From: a bacterium
GTDB taxonomy: Bacteria > Babelota > Babeliae > Babelales > JAUWHS01
Reading direction: 5' to 3'
Length of the DNA: 33,146 nucleotides
Assembly (NCBI GenBank): GCA_030605785.1
Contig: JAUWHS010000069.1
Span: 1 to 33,146, forward strand
Of this stretch, positions 27,266 through 33,146 are shown in pieces. The notes below the pieces were generated by a model. The model was not told the DNA's origin. It saw nothing but the letters and a program-made list of their open reading frames with translations, and ran no database searches. Position numbers and translations under genes: made by a program. Positions within the stretch are counted from its first letter, which is position 1. The number at the start of each line of letters is the position of its first letter.

Positions 27266-29408
27266 AATCTAAATACCCTTCTATTTCAACAAATGCTCCT
27301 GAAAGAACTTTAAAATCAACATCATTTGTTGCAGATGCTCCATCACCAAAAGCTATAGCTTTCGCTCTAACGGCATTGGGAACACTTCCATTTATATTAT
27401 TAAATATCACATGGTTATCTAAAATTACTCGGCCACTTGTTAGCTGAATTCCATTATATTTACTATCCCCGGGAGCGGAAAAAGTACAACCATTTAAATA
27501 GATTGCAGAAGACACATCAGCCATATTAATTAATGTTCTACTTGAATTTGAAGGAACATAAGAAAAGGTTGAACCTAAATCAAAATAAAATGTCGCGAAT
27601 TTATTTACAAAAGAAGATTGAGCAGATTCATAAACAAACTTAGAAGTTCCTGTTACTAAAACATCATCATCAACCAAAAGACCACCTTGTGTAAAAGTAT
27701 AATCTCCGCTAAGCGCGACCTCTACATCCTGAAAACCTAAAAGACTGCTCGGTGAAAGCATAACCACACCGTTGTCTTTTAAATTTCTCAATTCTAAATT
27801 ACGCAAACTTAATGTCGTAAATTTATCAACAATAAGTTGCGCTCCAGGCTCTAAAATTAAAGCATGACCCCTTCCATCTATTATTGTAGAAGAAGTAAAT
27901 CTTAAAGATTCTCCCGAAGGAATAGAAAGATTTCCACCAAGTTTTAACGCTCCACCATTTCCATCAATAATTCCACCGGTATAAAGCCTTGTTGTTGACG
28001 ATAAATATAAATCACCATCTAAAGATAAAGTTCCACCATTAAGATTAATTGGAGAATTTATTCCAACGTTTGGCCCGGTTGTAAGAATTGAATCAGAATC
28101 CAATCCCAAACCTCTTGTCGCAACCAAACCATTAACCTCATATTCTCCACCGAGAACATTTAAGATAAAATCTAAAAATAAAGAATCCGGAAGTTCTGAA
28201 ATAAAGTTCGCGACAACTCGAATGTTTCCACCAATAAGTCTGTAAGTTTTTTGTGTTCTAGGATTTTCAAGAAAAGCCTCTCCGTAATAACTAAACTCCG
28301 GATCAATAATATTACTTTTTATTTTAAAGTAATCCGCAGTAAAAGGAGCAGCATCATTTACATTATGTAGTTTGTAAGCGCGATAGAAATGAGAAGTACT
28401 ACCATCTGATTCTGTATTTTGAAAATCAATAATAACACCAACAGAATCTGACATAGGAGCTACAATTTGCGCTAATTTATAAGTTCCTAAATATGCAAAC
28501 TCAGGTGGAATCGCAATTGTTACGCTCTTCCAGGAACTTGAAGTTAAATCCCAACGAACAATCGCGTTACTTCGAATACCCCAAGCAATGTGATCCGCGC
28601 CAACATCCATTATTTGACCAAAACTTGTCGGAGGGGTTCCGGCAGAACTATCTATCCAAGAAGCAGCCTCTTCATCCCATCGATACGGTTTTGTTGTCGC
28701 GCCCGAAATTGATGTTGCCCAAATGTCGTATTTATCACCAACAAAAACTTCATCAAAAGCGGTAAACCCTGTTATTCCTGTTGGCGCAAGCTCTTCCCAA
28801 GATGTAGTTTCAAAATTATATCTATAAAGTCTTCCGGGAGTAAAACCGGCGCCGGCTGTTGAACCCGCAACACCACACAAGCTTCCACTTCTTCCTCGCG
28901 CAATTTTTTTCATTGGAGCATAACCTTTGTCATGCCAAGAAAAAACAGTAGTTGTAGTTGTTGCGAAACTATTTTTATCAATTTCATAATAATGGCTATC
29001 AGTATCAATTAATGACATTTGATTAATACCGCCAACCGCATAACTTAACGGAGACACAACGTCTTGAATTCGGGTGAAAATAAAACTACCGGTTGTATTC
29101 ATACAATTAAGTCCATTTTCAACACCGTAAATGAGATCAGGGTCAACACCATAAATATCCAGGCGAGGAGGACAAGAATCATCAATAACATCTATTCGAT
29201 ATTGATAATCCGGCTCACGAAGTCCAACGACAGAAAGATTTTCCCAACCAACTAAACTTGAACCAACACAATGTCGTAATATTGCTTTTTCTGTTAGCCC
29301 TAATGCCGCGTCGGTATTTGCAAAACGAATTTTAGCAAAAGCTGAATCATTGAATAATGTAAGAACAAAACCGAGAAGAAGCATGTAAAAGAATGTCTTA
29401 ATCTTCAC
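27252..29408 (-). CDS. Secreted tectonin-like propeller + beta-solenoid protein (type A, copy 3)
   Basis: 718 aa; signal peptide MKIKTFFYMLLLGFVLTLFNDSAFA; SSLVGWENLSVV; six more-diverged tectonin-like repeats (YAVGGINQMSLID, IARGRSGSLCGVAG, VFVGDKYDIWATS, MDVGADHIAWGIRS, QIVAPMSDSVGVII, PEFSYYGEAFLEN); ends GYLDYDPA. Confidence 0.75.
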   Translation of the reverse strand: MKIKTFFYMLLLGFVLTLFNDSAFAKIRFANTDAALGLTEKAILRHCVGSSLVGWENLSVVGLREPDYQYRIDVIDDSCPPRLDIYGVDPDLIYGVENGLNCMNTTGSFIFTRIQDVVSPLSYAVGGINQMSLIDTDSHYYEIDKNSFATTTTTVFSWHDKGYAPMKKIARGRSGSLCGVAGSTAGAGFTPGRLYRYNFETTSWEELAPTGITGFTAFDEVFVGDKYDIWATSISGATTKPYRWDEEAASWIDSSAGTPPTSFGQIMDVGADHIAWGIRSNAIVRWDLTSSSWKSVTIAIPPEFAYLGTYKLAQIVAPMSDSVGVIIDFQNTESDGSTSHFYRAYKLHNVNDAAPFTADYFKIKSNIIDPEFSYYGEAFLENPRTQKTYRLIGGNIRVVANFISELPDSLFLDFILNVLGGEYEVNGLVATRGLGLDSDSILTTGPNVGINSPINLNGGTLSLDGDLYLSSTTRLYTGGIIDGNGGALKLGGNLSIPSGESLRFTSSTIIDGRGHALILEPGAQLIVDKFTTLSLRNLELRNLKDNGVVMLSPSSLLGFQDVEVALSGDYTFTQGGLLVDDDVLVTGTSKFVYESAQSSFVNKFATFYFDLGSTFSYVPSNSSRTLINMADVSSAIYLNGCTFSAPGDSKYNGIQLTSGRVILDNHVIFNNINGSVPNAVRAKAIAFGDGASATNDVDFKVLSGAFVEIEGYLDYDPA

Positions 29409-29448
29409 TCTCTTCCCCCTTTTTAAAGGTACTTTTTAATTTTTAAAT

Positions 29449-30609
29449 TTAACTACGATTATAATAATTTAATGTTCCATATATTTCCGCTCTACAACCA
29501 CCTAAAGCAAAAACATTTAAATCTTCCGGAGGTTTTCCAAAGAATATGCCTTTTTCATTATCAGTATTTACAAAACTAGTTTCCTGATTGTAATTACTCA
29601 GTGTTACTCTGTTATCTAAAATTAAAGTTCCTAACCATAATTCTAATCCACTCTTACCACTGGAATGCGCAGGAACTGATAACGTTGAACCATTTAAAAA
29701 TAATATTGAAGTTGTATCTGTCATTACTAATTGCTGCCTACAACTATTATTTGTAGGATCCTGATGATCGTAAACAAAATTAATACCGGATTCAAAATAA
29801 AGAGTCGAATTATCACAAATTTTCAAAGAGGCTTGAGGAGATCCGGAAGAAGAATGAACAAAATTTCTTTTCCAGCTAGAGGTAGAAATTACATCACCAT
29901 GAACACTGCCTGTAAAAACTACATCTTCATGAATATATAAAGAACCAATATCAAATGTGTAAGTACCATTGACATCTATTTGCGCATTTTGTAACGCGAG
30001 AGAGCTTGTTTCATCTTTCAAAACAATTCCACCGGCTGTGGAAGCGCGCCCTTTTAAATTATTTAAATGTAAATTTCTTAAAGTTAAAGTTACATCAGTA
30101 TCCACAATTAATTGTGTTCCATCTTGCAAAATAAACCAATTGTCTTGTCCATCAATTATTGTATCATTTAAAAAATAAATATTTCTGTTGCCCTGCAATA
30201 CCGTATCACCATGAAAAATTAATGCCCCTTCATTACCTATAATATATCCGGCGTCCCCACTTAATGCTCCAATCGCAATACCGGAAACACTACTTAAATG
30301 AAGATCTGCCATTAATTCTAAACAGGCTCCATCACTTAATACTATGCCTCCAACTTTTACATGCGGCGCAACACCAATTTTCACGGTTGTTGACGCAGCA
30401 ACACTAAATCCACCATGATAGTTCACCCAACCCCAAACTTCAGAAGATGAAGTGTAAGGTTCTAGCGTGCCCAAAGCATAAACAGTATTGCTTCCTTTTG
30501 GATTGGATGTATTTAATGGAAAAAGATTGTTATGAGAAAAAAATAAGACAAACAAAAATGACAAAACAAAAAATTTTATAACGAATAGATTTCTTGTCTT
30601 CAAGACCAT
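29449..30609 (-). CDS. Secreted beta-solenoid protein without propeller (type B, copy 3)
   Basis: Track ORF starts at 30690, but the ATG at 30609 (MVLKTRNLFVIKFFVLSFLFVLFF) has a strong SD (AAAGGAGATATG) and leaves room for a promoter; LNTSNPKGSNTVYALGTLEPYTSSSEVWGWVNYHGGF. Confidence 0.72.
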   Translation of the reverse strand: MVLKTRNLFVIKFFVLSFLFVLFFSHNNLFPLNTSNPKGSNTVYALGTLEPYTSSSEVWGWVNYHGGFSVAASTTVKIGVAPHVKVGGIVLSDGACLELMADLHLSSVSGIAIGALSGDAGYIIGNEGALIFHGDTVLQGNRNIYFLNDTIIDGQDNWFILQDGTQLIVDTDVTLTLRNLHLNNLKGRASTAGGIVLKDETSSLALQNAQIDVNGTYTFDIGSLYIHEDVVFTGSVHGDVISTSSWKRNFVHSSSGSPQASLKICDNSTLYFESGINFVYDHQDPTNNSCRQQLVMTDTTSILFLNGSTLSVPAHSSGKSGLELWLGTLILDNRVTLSNYNQETSFVNTDNEKGIFFGKPPEDLNVFALGGCRAEIYGTLNYYNRS

Positions 30610-30661
30610 ATCTCCTTTGCTCCCTAGCCTGAAAACTAACTCCTTTTCTCGATTCCATGTA

Positions 30662-30690
30662 ATTGTCACAAAAGAACAATCACGTGTCAA
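30662..30690 (-). promoter_or_regulatory. Candidate sigma70-type promoter for the secreted-protein array
   Basis: Minus strand: TTGACA (30690-30685), 17-nt spacer, GACAAT (30667-30662), about 50 nt upstream of the ATG at 30609. Confidence 0.5.
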
Positions 30691-30800
30691 GTATATCCAT
30701 TTATTGAAAAAAACAAAGTTTATGAATTAAAATTTAAACTTGAAAACAAAATGATAAGATTTAAAATCAAAATTAATTATGAAAATCAAGGGGAACTAAA

Positions 30801-31514
30801 ATGAAAAATAAACAAAATATTAAAAGATCGTTCTTAAAAAAAGTTTTTATATTCGCGGCATTTATTTTCATCTCTTACTTCTCGTATCAAATAATTTCAA
30901 ACCAATTTTCAGCGTCAAAAATTATTGGTTCAAAAATTATAACAAAAGAACAACTTGAAGGAATTCCAAAACTTAGTTTTTTACCATCAGAAGTTAAAGG
31001 CAAAATTATTACATTAAAAAGATTAAACCCTAAATATTTTTATGATTATCATAAAATGTTTTCTGATATTGTGCGCGAAGATATTGAGTATCCATCTGAA
31101 ATAACATTTAAATTTACAAAAAGCGCGCTTTTATATGATATGAAAAAAGAACATGAAGGAAAAATGATTATTTATTTTATCTTCGACAACAAAACAAATA
31201 AATTAATTGGCTCAGTTGAAATAAAAAATAAAAACATTAAATATCCGGGGCAGTTTAGTATTTGGATAAATGAAAAATTCTGGGGTGGTGATCGAGCGCA
31301 AGAAGCAATAAAGATTATTTCAGAAATTTATTTTAAATCTAAAAACGAAACATCGTTTATCGCTCACGTCAGATTATGGAACAAAAGAAGTTACAATGCT
31401 TTAATAAAAGCAGGATTTAAAGATATTGATCGATTTTACGAAGATGGAGAACCAACTCGCTACATCTTAAAAATGTACAAAGCAAATAAAAATAATCACA
31501 ATTTTACAAAATAG
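30801..31514 (+). CDS. GNAT-family N-acetyltransferase-like protein with N-terminal signal/anchor
   Basis: 237 aa; hydrophobic N-terminus KVFIFAAFIFISYFSYQII; GKIITLKRLNPKYFYDYHKMFSD...FSIWINEKFWGGDRAQEAIKIISEIYF...NKRSYNALIKAGFKDIDRF is RimJ/RimL-like. Confidence 0.75.
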   Translation: MKNKQNIKRSFLKKVFIFAAFIFISYFSYQIISNQFSASKIIGSKIITKEQLEGIPKLSFLPSEVKGKIITLKRLNPKYFYDYHKMFSDIVREDIEYPSEITFKFTKSALLYDMKKEHEGKMIIYFIFDNKTNKLIGSVEIKNKNIKYPGQFSIWINEKFWGGDRAQEAIKIISEIYFKSKNETSFIAHVRLWNKRSYNALIKAGFKDIDRFYEDGEPTRYILKMYKANKNNHNFTK

Positions 31515-31573
31515 CCTCAAATTTATACATTTTCCTTTGTGGTTCTAACAATCAATAAATTAGGAGATTAGTT

Positions 31574-32113
31574 GTGTCAAACAAAAAAAACATTTTATTT
31601 ATCTTAATGCCAAACTTTCGTGACGAAGAATTTTCTGTACCATTTAACATGCTTTATGAAGAAGGGCATACTTTAGATGTAGCGGGCCTAGAAGATGGAG
31701 AAATTCTTGGAGCAAATGGTTATAAACATAAAGCCGATTTTCTTTTAGATATTCTTTCACATAAGGATCTTGAAAAATACGACGCGCTTGTTATTCCCGG
31801 AGGACCAGGTTCAACTACATATTTATGGAACAATCCCAAAATTCAAGAAATAATTGAATTCTTTAACGAAAAAGGAAAAATCGTAGCGACAATTTGTTAC
31901 GCATGCGTTGCGGCAGCGCAAGCAGGAATATTGAAAAATAAAAAAGCAACGGTTTATCCAACAGCTGAAGCAAAAAAAATATTTATAGAATGTGATGTAA
32001 TTTTTGATGATGCAGGGGTTGTAACATTAGAAAATGATAAAATAATAACAGCGCAAGGGCCAAAATTCGCGCTCGAGTTCGGCCAAGAAATTATTAATAT
32101 GTTAGGAGCTTAA
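31574..32113 (+). CDS. DJ-1/PfpI family protein
   Basis: 179 aa, GTG start; LVIPGGPGSTTYLWNN and ATICYACVAAAQAGIL (nucleophilic-elbow Cys) motifs. Confidence 0.88.
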   Translation: MSNKKNILFILMPNFRDEEFSVPFNMLYEEGHTLDVAGLEDGEILGANGYKHKADFLLDILSHKDLEKYDALVIPGGPGSTTYLWNNPKIQEIIEFFNEKGKIVATICYACVAAAQAGILKNKKATVYPTAEAKKIFIECDVIFDDAGVVTLENDKIITAQGPKFALEFGQEIINMLGA

Positions 32114-33146
32114 TGACAAAAAACGCAACGGCAACAACAGAATATAGACCAAAAGTTTTATTGGTTGGTTTATTTACACCTTATAATAAATTAGAAAACC
32201 AAGAAGCTTACTTTGATGAGTTTGTAAATTTAGTAAAAACACTAGGAATAGAATACGACGAAACATATTTTACAAAACTTCGCCATATCGACAAAGCAAA
32301 TTTTTTAACAAAAGGAAAACTACAAGAACTAGCTGAAATTTGCGAAAAAGAAGAATATGAAGAAGTTATTTTTTCTGAAACACTATCTTCCCTGCAAGAA
32401 AGAAACCTCGCAGATTTTTTAAACTGTGAAGTCTTTGATCGTGAAAAATTAATCTTAGAAATTTTTAAAAAATCCGCGCACACCGCAGAAGGTAAAATTC
32501 AAGTTGAAATGGCAGAAATCGATTTTCTTAAAACAAGACTCGCCGGCAAGGGTCACGAACTCGCGCAACAAATAGGTGTTATTGGAACTAAAGGTCCCGG
32601 AGAAACAGCAAAAGAGGTTTTAAAAAGACATTTGGAAGATAAATTTCGTCAAGCAAAGAAAAAATTAAAAGCACTACAACGCTCACGAGATGTTCAACGC
32701 AAACAACGGTTAGAAAGCAACACTCCTTTAATTTGTCTTATTGGTTATACAAACGCCGGTAAATCTACGATTTTAAATCAATTAACAAAAAGTGATGTTT
32801 TAGTTGAAGACAAACTCTTCGCTACACTGGATACAACAATTAAAAAATATTTCATCGATGGGAAAAAACAAATTTTAATTTCTGACACCGTTGGTTTTAT
32901 CAGCGATCTTCCTCATCATTTAATCGAAGCGTTTAAAACAACATTGGATGAATTGCAATACGCCAATCTTTTATTATGTATAATTGATGCAAGTAACCCG
33001 GTTTGGCAAAATCAAATAAAAGTTGTCCAAAGCACTCTTGAAGAAATTAAAGTTAATAAACCAATTTTATATATTTTTAATAAAATAGATAAATTATCAA
33101 AAGAAGAATTGAAAGCTCTAAATCAAAACTTGCAAGACTATGAACC
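32113..33146 (+). CDS. hflX: GTPase HflX, 5' part (runs off right edge; absent from the ORF track)
   Basis: ATG at 32113 overlaps the preceding TAA (TAATG). Translation includes TKGKLQELAEICE, GPGETAKEVLKRHLEDKFRQAKKKLKAL, GYTNAGKSTILNQL (G1), DTVGFISDLPHHLIEAFKTTLDE, FNKIDKL. Confidence 0.93.
   Translation, partial: MTKNATATTEYRPKVLLVGLFTPYNKLENQEAYFDEFVNLVKTLGIEYDETYFTKLRHIDKANFLTKGKLQELAEICEKEEYEEVIFSETLSSLQERNLADFLNCEVFDREKLILEIFKKSAHTAEGKIQVEMAEIDFLKTRLAGKGHELAQQIGVIGTKGPGETAKEVLKRHLEDKFRQAKKKLKALQRSRDVQRKQRLESNTPLICLIGYTNAGKSTILNQLTKSDVLVEDKLFATLDTTIKKYFIDGKKQILISDTVGFISDLPHHLIEAFKTTLDELQYANLLLCIIDASNPVWQNQIKVVQSTLEEIKVNKPILYIFNKIDKLSKEELKALNQNLQDYE

Noticed and set aside
28493-28765. 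90-aa plus-strand ORF inside type A copy 3
   Set aside because: Antisense shadow; no homologous ORF kept in A copies 1 and 2.
19014-30690. Classical type V autotransporters
   Set aside because: The C-termini (GYLDYNP and similar) are too short and lack a recognisable beta-barrel translocator, so a classical autotransporter is not supported.
32208-32483. 91-aa minus-strand ORF at the right edge
   Set aside because: Antisense to the HflX frame, which has clear GTPase motifs and runs off the window.

Overview
The window is 33,146 bp, AT-rich and gene-dense. Gene content and style (IQ-motif/eukaryote-like protein, secreted repeat paralogs, minimal housekeeping set) suggest a host-associated bacterium, possibly Babeliae/Dependentiae (TM6); that assignment is inference only. 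From left to right: (1) the 3' part of a low-complexity protein with an IQ-like motif and an internal duplication; (2) a minus-strand block rpmF / membrane TPR / gltX / fabD / fabG / acpP / fabF, with a 77-bp perfect inverted-repeat element between fabG and acpP; (3) tsf-pyrH-frr on plus; (4) an IS200-like Y1 (REP-associated, RAYT-type) transposase flanked by inverted structured repeats related to the element in the fab block; (5) two tandem CaCA-type cation exchangers; (6) dnaE, a TPR-like gene and a pccB-like carboxyltransferase; (7) about 11.7 kb of seven co-directional secreted-protein genes: three tandem two-gene cassettes (B = solenoid only, A = six tectonin-like repeats + solenoid) plus one related terminal gene; (8) a membrane-anchored GNAT, a DJ-1/PfpI protein and the 5' part of hflX, which runs off the right edge. 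The strongest candidate for an undescribed system is the B-A cassette array (19014-30690). No tRNA, rRNA or CRISPR array was recognised.
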